DNA from: Labilithrix sp.
GTDB lineage: Bacteria; Myxococcota_A; Polyangia; Polyangiales; Polyangiaceae
DNA length: 64,000 nucleotides
Assembly: GCA_019637175.1 (NCBI GenBank)
Contig: JAHBWD010000011.1
Coordinates: 1 to 64,000 of the forward strand
Reading direction: 5' to 3'
Each line of letters starts with the position of its first letter. Position 1 is the first letter of the stretch. Under the pieces are notes generated by a model that ran no database searches, was not told the DNA's origin, and worked only from the letters and a program-made list of their open reading frames with translations. The position numbers and the translations under genes were made by a program. Positions 1 through 9,024 of this stretch are shown in pieces.

Positions 1-1
1 A

Positions 2-262
2 GGTGGAGGTGGCGGCGGTGGCGGCGACGGCGGCGGCGGTGGGGGCAACGGCGGCGGCGGTGGGGGCAACGGCGGCGGCGGTGGTGAGGGCAACGGCGGC
101 GGCAATGGCGGCGGCGGCGGCGGCGGCACCGGCGGCGGCAACGGTGGCGGAAACAAGAGCCCGTGCCGCGTCGCGTGCGAAGCGGCTCACCCGGGATCGG
201 TCACCACGCAGGGCAACTACTACGGCTGCATCCAGACGAGCTGCATGACCGAGTGCAGCTGA
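2..262 (+). CDS. Gly-rich secreted protein, C-terminal part (5' partial)
   Basis: The reading frame is open from the left edge to a TGA at 260-262. The first about 50 codons are almost pure glycine with scattered Asn, Asp, Glu and Thr, encoded by an imperfect GGC/GGT repeat. The last 35 residues are an ordinary-composition module with five cysteines (CRVAC...YYGC...SCMTEC) that could form disulfides outside the cytoplasm. This Gly-rich linker plus short Cys module resembles surface lipoproteins common in myxobacteria, but the N-terminus and any signal peptide lie outside the window. It converges on the next gene with a 9-base gap. Function unknown. Confidence 0.6.
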   Translation, partial: GGGGGGGGDGGGGGGNGGGGGGNGGGGGEGNGGGNGGGGGGGTGGGNGGGNKSPCRVACEAAHPGSVTTQGNYYGCIQTSCMTECS

Positions 263-271
263 CGCGTCGAC

Positions 272-1711
272 TCACGGAATCGACGCGAGCGAGAGCCAGC
301 GTCCTTCCGCGCTCGGGAGAAACGCGCGCGCGCGCTCGCTCGTCACGGCGACTTGATCTTCGTGCCATAGCGGAATCAAGAGCGCTTGATCGCGAACGCG
401 TCGCTCGAGCGCCGCGTAGATCGCGGCGCGCGACGCCGGATCGTTCGTCGACTCTCCGGCGTCGAGGAGTCGATCCACCTCGACGTCGCGAACGCGCCCT
501 CGGTTCGCGCCCGCCGGAGGGATCGACGAAGAATGAAGGAACACCCGCAGCACGTTCGGCTCGGTGAGCTCGGGCAGCTGGAGCGTCGCGAGCTCGAAGT
601 CACCCGACGCGAGCCTCCCGATGAGCGTGCCGAGCTCGAGAGGCACCACGTCGACGGTGATCCCGATCGCCGCGAGCTCTTGCGCGAGGTAGCGCGCGAT
701 CGTGCCGCGAAGACGATCGGTGGACGTGAGGAGCGTCAAGCGCAGCGCGTGCGCGCCAGGGCGAGAGGGCGGCCACGGCGGCATCGGGCCGTGCGCCCAG
801 TGACCCTCGGGCAAGAGGGTGGTCGCGGCGGTCGCGCGCCCCGCGAGCAGCGTCTCGGCGATCTTCGCGCGATCGATCCCTTGGGCGATCGCGCGGCGCA
901 GCTCCACGTCGGCGAGCGGTCCGCGATCGGTGCGCGCGAGCAGGTACGTGAGGTTCGCGCCCGGACGCCCCGTCACCGCGACGCCCGGCGCAGTCGCGAG
1001 CGCGGGCAAGAGCGTCGGTGAGAAGCCGTTGACCACGAGATCGGCGCGGCCGGCGTGCATCCGCAGCGCGCGCGCGTTCTCGTCGTGCACGGTCCGCAGC
1101 GTCACCGCGCGCCGCGCCGTCGTCACGCCGCCCGTCGCAGGGGCGAGCTTGATCTCGCCCGGCGCGCGGCTCTTCAGCACGTAGGGTCCGAGGCCGTCGA
1201 GCGATCCGTCGGGCGCGGGAGGCGACATCGCCTGGTCGGCGCGGAGGATCGGCAGCTCGAGATCGGTGAGCAGCGTCGCGTGCGCCCGTCGAAGATGGAT
1301 CGTGAGCGTTCGCTCGCCCTCGATCTCGATGTCGCCGATCGCCTCGACGACGCGCCCGTGCCGCGATCCCACCTCGGGCGACGCGAAGGCGCGGATCGTC
1401 CGCTCGACGTCGCGCGCCGTGAGCGGCGCGCCGGAGTGGAAGCGAACGCCTTCGCGGAGCTCGACGCGGAGCGTGCGCGGATCGATCCACGTCCACGCGG
1501 AGGCCGCGTACGGTCGAGGCTCGAGGGAGTCGGGATCGAGGCGTACGAGGCCGGCGTGGAGCAGGCGCGTGGCGCGCAGGGCCACCGCGTCGATCGCGTG
1601 GCGCGGATCGAGCGTCTCCGGATCCGTGGGAACGAGCATTTCGAGCGGCCGGCTCGCACCATCCGTATCGGGCGCGCCGCGGCACCCGGCGACGAGCGCG
1701 AGCAGGAGCAC
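272..1711 (-). CDS. Peptide/oligopeptide ABC transporter substrate-binding lipoprotein (family 5)
   Basis: Extracytoplasmic solute-binding protein of the DppA/OppA type (SBP_bac_5): the mature part opens with the family-typical LVPTDPETLDPRHAIDAVAL, followed by the SLEPRPYAASAW and LREGVRFHSGAPLTARDV signatures, and has a near-complete length of about 470 residues. A lipobox (VAGC) precedes it. The start is a problem: the only near in-frame start codon is a GTG at 1711-1709, which leaves a signal peptide of nine residues before the Cys; the frame stays open upstream to 2140 but that would run across the divergent carboxypeptidase gene. It would bind peptides or similar solutes at the membrane. 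No permease or ATPase gene of the same transporter is adjacent. Confidence 0.75.
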   Translation of the reverse strand: MLLLALVAGCRGAPDTDGASRPLEMLVPTDPETLDPRHAIDAVALRATRLLHAGLVRLDPDSLEPRPYAASAWTWIDPRTLRVELREGVRFHSGAPLTARDVERTIRAFASPEVGSRHGRVVEAIGDIEIEGERTLTIHLRRAHATLLTDLELPILRADQAMSPPAPDGSLDGLGPYVLKSRAPGEIKLAPATGGVTTARRAVTLRTVHDENARALRMHAGRADLVVNGFSPTLLPALATAPGVAVTGRPGANLTYLLARTDRGPLADVELRRAIAQGIDRAKIAETLLAGRATAATTLLPEGHWAHGPMPPWPPSRPGAHALRLTLLTSTDRLRGTIARYLAQELAAIGITVDVVPLELGTLIGRLASGDFELATLQLPELTEPNVLRVFLHSSSIPPAGANRGRVRDVEVDRLLDAGESTNDPASRAAIYAALERRVRDQALLIPLWHEDQVAVTSERARAFLPSAEGRWLSLASIP

Positions 1712-1759
1712 GAACGCGCGGAGCGCGACGAACGACGCCGCCGTGGTATGAGACGAGCC

Positions 1760-3232
1760 ATGCGCGCCCGCGCCGGAATGCTTTCGCTCCTTGGTTTGTG
1801 CGCCGTGCTCCTCGCGGGCAGCGGCGCGCGGTCCGAGCCGCCCGCTCCGCCCTCGGCCTCCGCCACGGCGCGAGCCCCCGAGATCGAGGCGGCCGTTCGC
1901 GCGCTCGTCGGCGATCACGCCCTCAAGAACGCGCAGATCGGCGTCGTCGTGATGGACTGCGACTCCGGCGCGATCCTCGCGCAGTCGGGCGAGCACGTCG
2001 TGCTCAACCCCGCGTCGAACGCGAAGCTCTACACGGCGGCCGCGGCCCTCGCGATCCTTCACGGGTCTCACAGGTACCAGACGACGCTGAACGGGACGAT
2101 CAAAAGCGGGACGGCGACGAACCTCGTCCTTCGTGGCCACGGCGATCCTTCGCTCGAGACGAAGGATCTATGGGCGCTGGTGCAGGAGCTCAAGCGAAGC
2201 GGCGCGCGCCGCGTCGAGGGCGACATCACCGTCGATCAGAAGTTCTTCGACGAGCAGACGACGCCGCCGGCCTTCGAACAGCAGCCCAACGAGTGGGCCG
2301 CGTTCCGCGCGCCGGTGAGCGCGGTGGCGATCAACGAGAACACGGTGACGCTCACGGTGCGCCCGCAGGCGGCGGGCGTGAACGCGATCGTGTCGTTCGA
2401 TCCGCCGGGGTTCGTCGACGTGGAAGGCACGATCAAGACCGCCGAGTCCGGCGCCGACAACGTGGGGCTCGATCTCTCGGGCGGCAACAAGCGCCGCCTC
2501 TCGGCCAAGGTCTCCGGCGCCGTCGGCGCCGACTCGCGTCTCGTCCGCTACACGCGCCGCGTCGAGGATCCGCAGCTCCTCGCCGGCTACGCGCTCAAGG
2601 CGGCCCTCGAAGAGAGCGGCCTCAAGGTCGCGGGCGAGGTGAAGCTCGGTGGCCAGGCGACCAAGGGCGGCGTCCTCGCGCGTCACGAGTCGGAGCCGCT
2701 CTCGACGCTGCTCTACGCGCTCGGCAAGAGCAGCGACAACTTCTACGCGGAGATGGTCTTCAAGTCGATCGCCGCCGAGGCCAAGTCGCGTCCGGGCAAG
2801 AGCCAAGACTCGGCGGAGATGGTCGCCCGCTGGATCGACAAGAACGATCTCGGCGACACCGGCGTCGTGGTCAAGAACGGCTCCGGCCTCTTCGACGCCA
2901 ACCGCACGACGGCGCACAGCCTGGCCAAGCTCCTCCGCTGGGCGTGGCGCGATCCGGAGATCCACTCCGAGTTCGTCAGCCAGCTCGCGATCGGCGGCAT
3001 CGACGGCACGCTCCACCGCCGCTTCCGCGACATCCGCGCCCACCGCTCGGTGCGCGCGAAGAGCGGCACGCTCGACGACGCGATCGCCCTCTCCGGCTAC
3101 GTCCTCGGTCCGCCTGGCAAGGGCACGATCGCCTTCTCGATCGTCTTCAACAAGGTCTCGGGCCGCGGCGCCGCCGCCCGCGCCGCCGCCGACAAGCTCG
3201 TCGAGCTGATCCACGACCGCCAGTGGCGGTGA
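1760..3232 (+). CDS. dacB: D-alanyl-D-alanine carboxypeptidase/endopeptidase, PBP4 family (peptidase S13)
   Basis: Periplasmic penicillin-binding protein that trims or cleaves peptidoglycan cross-links. From ATG 1760 it is 490 residues with a Sec signal peptide (about 1-25). The three active-site motifs are in order: SNAK (Ser86, Lys89), SDN (Ser325-Asn327) and KSGT (434-437). The 230-residue insertion between motifs 1 and 2 is typical of PBP4 (class C) rather than of DacA. An upstream ATG at 1748 is also possible; neither has a strong Shine-Dalgarno. The gene diverges from the solute-binding protein, so 1712-1759 must hold both promoters. Confidence 0.88.
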   Translation: MRARAGMLSLLGLCAVLLAGSGARSEPPAPPSASATARAPEIEAAVRALVGDHALKNAQIGVVVMDCDSGAILAQSGEHVVLNPASNAKLYTAAAALAILHGSHRYQTTLNGTIKSGTATNLVLRGHGDPSLETKDLWALVQELKRSGARRVEGDITVDQKFFDEQTTPPAFEQQPNEWAAFRAPVSAVAINENTVTLTVRPQAAGVNAIVSFDPPGFVDVEGTIKTAESGADNVGLDLSGGNKRRLSAKVSGAVGADSRLVRYTRRVEDPQLLAGYALKAALEESGLKVAGEVKLGGQATKGGVLARHESEPLSTLLYALGKSSDNFYAEMVFKSIAAEAKSRPGKSQDSAEMVARWIDKNDLGDTGVVVKNGSGLFDANRTTAHSLAKLLRWAWRDPEIHSEFVSQLAIGGIDGTLHRRFRDIRAHRSVRAKSGTLDDAIALSGYVLGPPGKGTIAFSIVFNKVSGRGAAARAAADKLVELIHDRQWR

Positions 3233-3260
3233 TCTGGATCGCGCCCCGCGGTCCGCGAAG

Positions 3261-3305
3261 GGGTCTCCCGACGATCGAGACCATGCTCTCGATCTCTGGA
3301 GACCC
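3261..3305 (+). terminator. Two-tier hairpin after dacB
   Basis: An outer stem GGGTCTCC/GGAGACCC (3261-3268 with 3298-3305) encloses an inner stem GATCGAGA/TCTCGATC (3273-3280 with 3287-3294) with a six-base loop. It lies 29 bases after the dacB stop and 62 bases before the next gene. There is no real T-run, so termination is inferred from position and stem strength. Confidence 0.55.
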
Positions 3306-3366
3306 TTGAAAAGCAGGCGCTCTGTGTAGGTAGGGGATAGGCACACATGGTGCACTTAGGGCGTAC

Positions 3367-4023
3367 ATGCCTGTCTCCGCCAAGCCCATCGCCCTCCTCT
3401 CTCTGCTCCTCGTCGCGGCTGCCGGGTGCGCCGGATCGGTGGAAGACGATCCGATCGACGAAGCGGCCGCGGCCTCGACGTCGGTGGCTGCGTACGACGC
3501 CGTCATCCGCAACGGCACCAAGGTCGACACCGTGAGCACGGAGGCGGCGTCGCTCTCGGCGAGCACGCGCCTGCTCGGATGGATCCCGCGGGCGACGCCG
3601 TCGCGCGTGCTCGAGCAGCTCTTCGCCGTTTCGAAGTGGCCCGAGATCCGCGACGCCGAGGGCGAGCAGCCGTTCACCGCGGCGAGCGTCCTCTCGCGCA
3701 GCGGCACCGGCGACACGCGGAACCTCACGGTGAAGCTGGCGCTCTCGGCGGGCATCGAGCTCAGCGTGCGCGCGACCTCGAAGCGAGAAGACGAGAAGAT
3801 CGTCGTGAGCTTCGTGAACACGAGCGGCTACAGCCACTGGTTCATGGGGACGATCCTCGAGTCGCGGAAGCTCGAGATCAATCTCCAGCTCATCCCCTAC
3901 AAAGACGGCGTGATCGTCGACGCCACGGCGAAGGCGAAGCTCGCGCAGATGGAGAGCCGCGCGCCCGAGCTCACGCGATCCATCCAGCCGATCTTCGAAT
4001 GGACCAAGAAGAACACGCGCTGA
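3367..4023 (+). CDS. Lipoprotein of unknown function
   Basis: A 218-residue protein with a clear lipoprotein signal (MPVSAKPIALLSLLLVAAAGC), then an acidic segment (SVEDDPIDEAAAA) and a mixed alpha/beta domain. I do not recognise a family. The codon-position GC bias is that of a real gene in this frame and the gene is isolated between two hairpins (3261-3305 and 4054-4086), so it is probably a single-gene transcript. The mature part has no cysteines and no obvious repeats; it carries several basic patches (SKREDEK, ESRKLE). It should sit on the inner or outer membrane facing the periplasm. Confidence 0.7.
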   Translation: MPVSAKPIALLSLLLVAAAGCAGSVEDDPIDEAAAASTSVAAYDAVIRNGTKVDTVSTEAASLSASTRLLGWIPRATPSRVLEQLFAVSKWPEIRDAEGEQPFTAASVLSRSGTGDTRNLTVKLALSAGIELSVRATSKREDEKIVVSFVNTSGYSHWFMGTILESRKLEINLQLIPYKDGVIVDATAKAKLAQMESRAPELTRSIQPIFEWTKKNTR

Positions 4024-4053
4024 GCGCGAGTCTTCGAGCGCGTCGGAACAAGC

Positions 4054-4086
4054 AAGGGTCTGACGACCCTTTGTCGTCAGACCCTT
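4054..4086. terminator. Perfect 14-bp hairpin between convergent genes
   Basis: AAGGGTCTGACGAC pairs perfectly with GTCGTCAGACCCTT around a five-base loop. It sits exactly between the lipoprotein (ends 4023) and the convergent phosphoesterase (ends 4095), so it is well placed as a bidirectional terminator. No T-tract follows on either strand. Confidence 0.7.
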
Positions 4087-4094
4087 CGCGCGCG

Positions 4095-4745
4095 TCACAA
4101 CATCGCGCGCGAGGCGTGGGAGATCGACAAGTCATGACCGATGTCGTGGAAATCGACGCGCCTCGCCGCGAGGTTCAGGATCACGAAGCCGGCGCCGGCT
4201 TCGCGCGCGAGCGTGCCCGCGTTGATCACGAAGAGCGGCGGCTTGCCCGCGCCGCGTTCGAAGCGGCGGAGCATCGGCCTGTGCGTGTGGCCGCCGACCA
4301 TGATCGCGATGCTCGGATCGAAGAGCACCTTCAGCAGATCGTCGTTCGACGAGATCGCGTAGCCGCTGTCTTCGGGCAAGAGGCGGCACATGTCGTTCGT
4401 GCCGACGCCGTGACACAAGAGGAGCCTTCCGCCCGGGACGTCGGTGTGGAACGTCGGCGGCAGCGACTTCAAGAGCTCGATCGACGCGGGCGCGAGCGCC
4501 GTCATCCGGTGCGCGTGGGGGAGCGTGCGCATGTCGTCGTCGCGGATCCACCGATCGTGGTTGCCGCGGACGGTCGTGACGTTGCGCTCGACGAGCAGCG
4601 CGCACGCGCGATCGACGTCGCCGAGGCCGTCGACCACGTCGCCCGTGCACAAGATCGCGTCGACGGCCTCGCTCCGCAGCGCGTCGAGCGCAACGCGGAG
4701 GCGCTCGTCTTCGGCGTGCACGTCTCCGATGAGGCCAAAACGCAT
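4095..4745 (-). CDS. Calcineurin-like metallophosphoesterase (YfcE/MJ0936 type)
   Basis: A 216-residue soluble phosphoesterase that hydrolyses phosphodiesters or phosphomonoesters with a two-metal centre. All metal-binding motifs are visible: GDVHAE near the N-terminus, GDVVDG, GNHDRW, and GGHTHRP near the C-terminus, with a further His in LLLCHGVG. Size and order match the small YfcE-like subgroup. The start codon abuts the foot of a strong hairpin (4746-4777), so the usual ribosome-binding region is inside a stem; this is unusual. The natural substrate cannot be told from sequence. Confidence 0.85.
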   Translation of the reverse strand: MRFGLIGDVHAEDERLRVALDALRSEAVDAILCTGDVVDGLGDVDRACALLVERNVTTVRGNHDRWIRDDDMRTLPHAHRMTALAPASIELLKSLPPTFHTDVPGGRLLLCHGVGTNDMCRLLPEDSGYAISSNDDLLKVLFDPSIAIMVGGHTHRPMLRRFERGAGKPPLFVINAGTLAREAGAGFVILNLAARRVDFHDIGHDLSISHASRAML

Positions 4746-4777
4746 CGAGGGTCCGATCGTGCCCGATCGGACCCTCG
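4746..4777 (-). terminator. Perfect 14-bp hairpin between protease and phosphoesterase genes
   Basis: CGAGGGTCCGATCG pairs with CGATCGGACCCTCG around a four-base loop. It lies 20 bases beyond the stop of the upstream protease gene (same strand) and directly touches the ATG of the phosphoesterase. It is best read as the terminator of the protease transcript, but it would also hide the translation start of the next gene in any read-through RNA. Confidence 0.65.
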
Positions 4778-4796
4778 CTCCGCAAACGTTCTTCGA

Positions 4797-6065
4797 TCAG
4801 TAGCCGGGCGGCAAGACGAAGTCGTTGAGCGGCGTGTCGTCGTAGCAGTTGTTGGTGTTCGTCGTTCCGTCCGCGTTCTCGCTGCAGCGCTTCACGGGGC
4901 CGTCGAGGTACTTCATGTACAGATCGTGATAGCCGGGGAGCACGAACTGGCGGTCGGGGCGGAAGCTGCCCCACGAGTTCTTGACGCGAATGAGCTCGAT
5001 CTTCGCGGCCGGCGAGAGCGCCGCCTCGAGCGCCTCCGGGCGCGTCTCGAGCTGGCCGACCTTCAACGTGCCGAAGCCGGGCACGTCGTTGATCTGGTAG
5101 TCCTCGACGACGACCATGTGACCGCCCTGGCGGCCGGGCGTCGCCGGCGGCGCGGCGAAGCGGCCCTGCGGGTCGAGCGCGTTGAAGTCGACGAACCACG
5201 ACATGATGACCGGCTGCCGATCGTGCATCGCCTTCTGCACGCGGATGAGCGTGTTGCGGCGCGCGGCGGCGCTCGTCGGGTAGCTCGTCATCTGCCACGC
5301 GAAGCGGCCCTCGCGCGGACCCCACGACGTCGTGCGCGTGCCGAGCGCGTCTTGCAGCGTGGCCGTGACGGGCTGACGCGTCTGCGGATCCCGCAGCTCG
5401 ACGCGGATCGAGCTCGCGCGCCGGATCGAGGTGAAGCTCGTCGAGACCGTGCTGCGGTCGAGCGTGCGCGACACGGAAGCGCCGAAGACGCGCGTGATCT
5501 GCGAGCGGACGTTGCTCGAGAGCTCCCACGCGGTGTCGAGCTCGCGGCGAACGAGCGCGCGATCGCGTCGGGCCTCGGGCGTCGAAAGCGCGCCGCTCTT
5601 GATCGACGCGTTGATCTTGTCGAGCGCCGTCTTCTGGCGGAGCGACATCTCGTCGTTGGCCTCGCTCGGGATGAACGAGCCTTCCGCGACGATGCCGTAG
5701 CGGTTGATGATCTCCGCGGCCGTCGCGTACCAGCCGCCGGTCGAGATCTCGCGCGATGCGCTGCCGTTGGCGATCTGATCGAACCAGTGCCAGTACGTCC
5801 AGTACGACTCGCTCATGTTCATTTCGGCGTTGCCGCGCGTCGCGCTCTTGTTGAGCGACTCCGCCCAGCTCGCCGTGGCGTAGAGCCAGCAGTTGCCGAT
5901 CGACTGGCGCTTCACCGACGAGTGATTGACGTCGGTGATCGCGTCGGTGCTCGCCTCGAACTCGTCGTCGCCTTCGTCGGCGGCGACGGCGCAGCCCCCG
6001 GCGAGCGAGGCCCCCGCGGCGAGCAGCAGAGCGAGCAGCGGACGGCGGACCAGATCGAGATTCAT
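4797..6065 (-). CDS. Secreted papain-like cysteine protease (C1 family), lipoprotein signal
   Basis: A 422-residue protein with a lipoprotein-type signal (lipobox LAGGC, then an acidic linker DEGDDEFEAS). The catalytic triad pattern of C1/bleomycin-hydrolase-like peptidases is present: QSIGNCWLYATASW (oxyanion Gln and nucleophile Cys), GGHMVVVEDY (His) and VKNSWGSF (Asn). ATG 6065 is chosen because AGGAG lies eight bases upstream; the open frame extends further but would swallow the leader hairpin. It would act in the periplasm or on the cell surface. The gene stands alone and ends at a strong hairpin. C-terminal residues carry two Cys (KRCSEN, NNCYDD), possibly a disulfide. Confidence 0.8.
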   Translation of the reverse strand: MNLDLVRRPLLALLLAAGASLAGGCAVAADEGDDEFEASTDAITDVNHSSVKRQSIGNCWLYATASWAESLNKSATRGNAEMNMSESYWTYWHWFDQIANGSASREISTGGWYATAAEIINRYGIVAEGSFIPSEANDEMSLRQKTALDKINASIKSGALSTPEARRDRALVRRELDTAWELSSNVRSQITRVFGASVSRTLDRSTVSTSFTSIRRASSIRVELRDPQTRQPVTATLQDALGTRTTSWGPREGRFAWQMTSYPTSAAARRNTLIRVQKAMHDRQPVIMSWFVDFNALDPQGRFAAPPATPGRQGGHMVVVEDYQINDVPGFGTLKVGQLETRPEALEAALSPAAKIELIRVKNSWGSFRPDRQFVLPGYHDLYMKYLDGPVKRCSENADGTTNTNNCYDDTPLNDFVLPPGY

Positions 6066-6090
6066 GACGAGGGCTCCTTGCGAAAGATGG

Positions 6091-6126
6091 AAAACCGCCC
6101 GCACGCGGCGTGACGCGTACGGGCGG
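6091..6126 (-). promoter_or_regulatory. Attenuator-like hairpin in the leader of the papain-like protease gene
   Basis: On the minus strand CCGCCCGTACGCG pairs with CGCGTGCGGGCGG (13 pairs, one G-T) around six bases and is followed at once by TTTTCC, which gives the form of an intrinsic terminator. It ends 25 bases before the protease ATG. The nearest upstream minus-strand gene (signal peptidase) is separated by an opposing gene, so this is more likely a leader element than a terminator of something else. The remaining 270 bases up to 6396 hold a weak CCTCTC/GAGAGG pairing near 6135-6170 and otherwise nothing I can assign. Confidence 0.5.
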
Positions 6127-6396
6127 CGATAAGGGGTGTGCCTCTCGGCCACCTCTCAGGGAGGGGAGAGGAGCGGGAGACGTTCAGCGTTCAGCTTACA
6201 GAGCCGGTCTAGCACACAAGAGAGCACATGCAAGGTCGATGTGCGCAAGGAAGGATTTCAAAGAGAAGCAAGGGGATGAGACGAGGGGATCTCTCGCCTC
6301 GGGTTGGGTCGGCCTCGTATACGTCGGGCAAGGTGCGAGTCTTCCTCGCGCATGGCGCGACGCGTCACGCTCGAATGGCGGTATCGTCGCGAGGCG

Positions 6397-6681
6397 ATGG
6401 ACGAAAAGCGGAAGCTCAAAGGCATGCTCGCGCGCATCTTCTCCGACGCGAGCGCGGAGGAAGCCGAGCGGGCCGAGCTCCAGGCCTACCTCTCGTCGTG
6501 CGCGCTCGGGCCGGGCGAGATCAAAGAGGTCTTCGAGGACTTCGTGCAGACGACGTGGAAGATCACGATGGCCGACGGCGTCATCTCCGACATCGAGCGC
6601 CGGCGCCTCAACGAGATCGTCCGCGTCCTCGGCCTCGAGGTCGACGCGCTGCCGGCCGAGTGGGCCAAGGTCCTGAAGTAG
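6397..6681 (+). CDS. TerB/DjlA-like small helical protein
   Basis: A 94-residue, all-helical, soluble protein. The stretch [18 protein letters not shown] followed by RVLGL is the classic signature of the TerB-like fold (acidic pocket around ADG.I...E). Family members are often linked to metal or membrane stress functions, but many are stand-alone and uncharacterised, so no role is assigned. The ATG at 6397 gives the family-sized protein; the frame stays open 31 codons upstream. It converges on the signal peptidase gene with only one base between the stop codons, so no terminator fits between them. Confidence 0.65.
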   Translation: MDEKRKLKGMLARIFSDASAEEAERAELQAYLSSCALGPGEIKEVFEDFVQTTWKITMADGVISDIERRRLNEIVRVLGLEVDALPAEWAKVLK

Positions 6682-6682
6682 A

Positions 6683-7270
6683 TCAGAGCGGCTCGAAGAA
6701 GAGCGCGCCGTCGCGCGTGACGACCGCGAACGCGCGGCCGAGGATCCGATCGCGATCGACCCAGCCGAAGGCGCGACCGTCGCGGCTGTTGCCGCGGTTG
6801 TCGCCGAGGACGAGCACCTTGCCGCGCGGCACGATCACCGGACCGAGATCCGGCCCGCCGCCCGCGTCGAGGGTGATGCGCGGCTCTTCGACCTTTCGCC
6901 CGTCGATGAGCACTTGCCCTTCGCGGACCTCGACGCGATCGCCCTCCACGGCGACGACGCGCTTGAGGAGCACCGAGCCGAAGGCGTCGGCATCCGTCGC
7001 GTCTTTGTCGGGGCGATCCGGCGGCTCGAGGACCACGACGTCGCCGCGCGCCGGCGCCGCGTAGCGAACGAGGTACGCGTCGCTCAGGGGGACGCGCAGC
7101 CCGTACGCCGCCTTGGCCACGACGATGCGATCGCCCACGTGGACCGTCGGCTCCATCGATCCGCTCGGCACGCGATAGTGATCCGCGAACGAGGCGCGCG
7201 CCGTAAACGCCACGGCCGCCGCCGACGCGAGCTGGAAGAGCGTTCGAAGCGCGCGCCGGCCCCTGGTCAT
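6683..7270 (-). CDS. lepB: Signal peptidase I
   Basis: Membrane-anchored serine peptidase (195 residues) that removes Sec signal peptides. One N-terminal membrane segment (about 10-28) is followed by the catalytic Ser in VPSGSMEPT (Ser38), the substrate-pocket region, the general-base Lys in [11 protein letters not shown] and the conserved [11 protein letters not shown] box. Only one membrane anchor is present, as in the short S26 enzymes. It lies 35 bases downstream of the sigma-factor gene on the same strand, so the two may share a transcript. With so many predicted lipoproteins and secreted proteins nearby it need not have a dedicated substrate. Confidence 0.92.
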   Translation of the reverse strand: MTRGRRALRTLFQLASAAAVAFTARASFADHYRVPSGSMEPTVHVGDRIVVAKAAYGLRVPLSDAYLVRYAAPARGDVVVLEPPDRPDKDATDADAFGSVLLKRVVAVEGDRVEVREGQVLIDGRKVEEPRITLDAGGGPDLGPVIVPRGKVLVLGDNRGNSRDGRAFGWVDRDRILGRAFAVVTRDGALFFEPL

Positions 7271-7305
7271 CGAGGGCCGAACCCGCGAGCTCGGCCGCGC
7301 ATTCC

Positions 7306-8775
7306 TCAGTCGCGCATGTGCTTGCGGATCTTCCCGAGCGCCTGCTCCTGGAGCTGGCGGATCCGTTCGCGCGACAGGTTGTACTTGTCGCCGATCTCCT
7401 TGAGGGTCAGCTCGTCTTCGTCGTCGAGGCCGAAACGCCACCGGATGATGCGCGACTCGATGGGCGTCAGGTGCCCGAGCAGGCGCCGCACTTCTTCGCC
7501 CCACTTCTGCGACACGAGGCTCTCGTAGGGCGACTGCATGTTGTCGTCTTGCAAGAAGTCGATGAACTTGCGGCCGTCTTCGTCGCCGACGGGGCGATCG
7601 AGCGAGAACGGCGTCTCCGCCCACGCGCCCTTCACCTTGTCGAGCTTCTCTTGCGGGATGCCCGTCTCCTTCTCCAGCTCGTCGAGCGTCGGATCGCGCC
7701 CGGTGCGCGCGATGACGGCCTGCGTGGCGCGCTGCACGCGGTTGTGCGTGTCGAGCATGTGGACCGGGATGCGCACCGCGCGGCCCTTGTCGGCGAGCGC
7801 GCGGCTGATCGCGTGACGGATCCACCACGACGCGTACGTCGAGAAGCGATAGCCGCGCGAGTGATCGAAGCGCTCCACCGCCTTCATCAGGCCGATGTTG
7901 CCTTCCTGGATCAGATCGATGAGCGGGAGGCGGCCGCGGTTGTAGCGGCGCGCGATCGAGACGACGAGGCGCAGGTTCGCCTTCACGAACTTGTTCTTCA
8001 CGCGCTTCGCGACGCGGTTCATCTCCGAGATGCGCTCGAGGTACTTCTTGTACCCCGGCGTGTTCGCGAGGCTCGCGTCGGGCGCGGTCGTGACCGGCGC
8101 GGGGACGGCGATCCCTTCCTCTTCGATGTCTTCGATCGGCGTGGGCTCGCCGAGCTTGCGGACGACCTCTTCGGCGTGGGCGATCCACAGGCGATCGGAG
8201 TCGGCGAGCCGGATCGCGCGCGCGAGGCTCTCGCAGATCACCCGATACTTCTTCTCCTGCTCGCGCGTGAGCTTGTTGCGCTGCTTCTTGTACGTCTTGC
8301 AGAACTTGCGAAGCTCGGGGAGCTGCGGCAGCTCGATCGCGTCTTCGTCGCGCGGGAGATCTTGTTCGAGCGCGTCGAGCGCGTGCTCGGCCGCGGGCAG
8401 GTAGCTGAGGAGCGCGCACCACTGCTCGACCTCGGCCTTCTCGACGTCGACCGCGGTGCCGAGCTCTTCGTCGGGCCCCATGACCGGATGGGTCGCCATC
8501 TCGCGGAAGTAGCGGGCGAGCATCGAGTCGCCGCCGCCTTCTTCGGCCGACGTCTTCTTCTTCTTCGCCTCGGGTGAAGCTTCCTCCGCCTCTTCGCCCG
8601 CCGCGTCGGTGTCTTCGAAGTCGAACTCCTCTTCGAGGACGACGAGATCTTCGGCGCTGCCGACGGTGCTCGCGGGTGCGGCCTCGTCTTCGTCGTCGTC
8701 CGGTGCGGCCGTCACGTCGCGCGCGTTCGCCGGCTCGGCAGACGCGGCGAGGGCGGCGCTGCTCTTCTTGCTCAT
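7306..8775 (-). CDS. RNA polymerase sigma-70 family factor (RpoD-like, group 1/2)
   Basis: A 489-residue sigma factor. A Ser/Ala/acidic N-terminal tail (about 1-82) precedes region 1.2 ([21 protein letters not shown]), a non-conserved insert rich in charged residues (about 110-240), region 2 ([20 protein letters not shown], then [20 protein letters not shown] and the [15 protein letters not shown] -10-recognition helix), region 3, and region 4 with the -35-binding helix ([20 protein letters not shown]). It is close to the myxobacterial SigB/SigC-type group 2 factors but could be a divergent RpoH or RpoS analogue. ATG 8775 has GAGG five bases upstream; ATG 8820 is a weaker alternative. Confidence 0.85.
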   Translation of the reverse strand: MSKKSSAALAASAEPANARDVTAAPDDDEDEAAPASTVGSAEDLVVLEEEFDFEDTDAAGEEAEEASPEAKKKKTSAEEGGGDSMLARYFREMATHPVMGPDEELGTAVDVEKAEVEQWCALLSYLPAAEHALDALEQDLPRDEDAIELPQLPELRKFCKTYKKQRNKLTREQEKKYRVICESLARAIRLADSDRLWIAHAEEVVRKLGEPTPIEDIEEEGIAVPAPVTTAPDASLANTPGYKKYLERISEMNRVAKRVKNKFVKANLRLVVSIARRYNRGRLPLIDLIQEGNIGLMKAVERFDHSRGYRFSTYASWWIRHAISRALADKGRAVRIPVHMLDTHNRVQRATQAVIARTGRDPTLDELEKETGIPQEKLDKVKGAWAETPFSLDRPVGDEDGRKFIDFLQDDNMQSPYESLVSQKWGEEVRRLLGHLTPIESRIIRWRFGLDDEDELTLKEIGDKYNLSRERIRQLQEQALGKIRKHMRD

Positions 8776-9024
8776 GGGAGCCTCACTCTTTTCGGTTTTC
8801 GTAGACTGCCGGCGGGGCATGTTTCGGGAGCGTTGGCTTTGACAACTCGAGGTTTCGGGGTCACACCCAAACGAGGGGCCGAGCGGGACGAGCGGTCATG
8901 GTACCGAGTTCCGCGTGCCGACGTGCGCCTGAAAAGTCGTGCAAGTTGCATTCTCGGCGTGAGGCACCTCGGGAGCTGCGGATGAGGCTCGCGTCCCGGC
9001 ATCGGGAGATGTACGCAAGCCTGC

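Noticed and set aside
3..248. Ala/Thr-rich ORF in the first 250 bases
   Set aside because: It is a shifted reading of the Gly-rich repeat; the Gly frame ends in a Cys module and has the natural stop.
8920..8970. Sigma-54 promoter (TTGCA near 8946) before the ABC exporter
   Set aside because: The required GG at -24 is absent at the right spacing.
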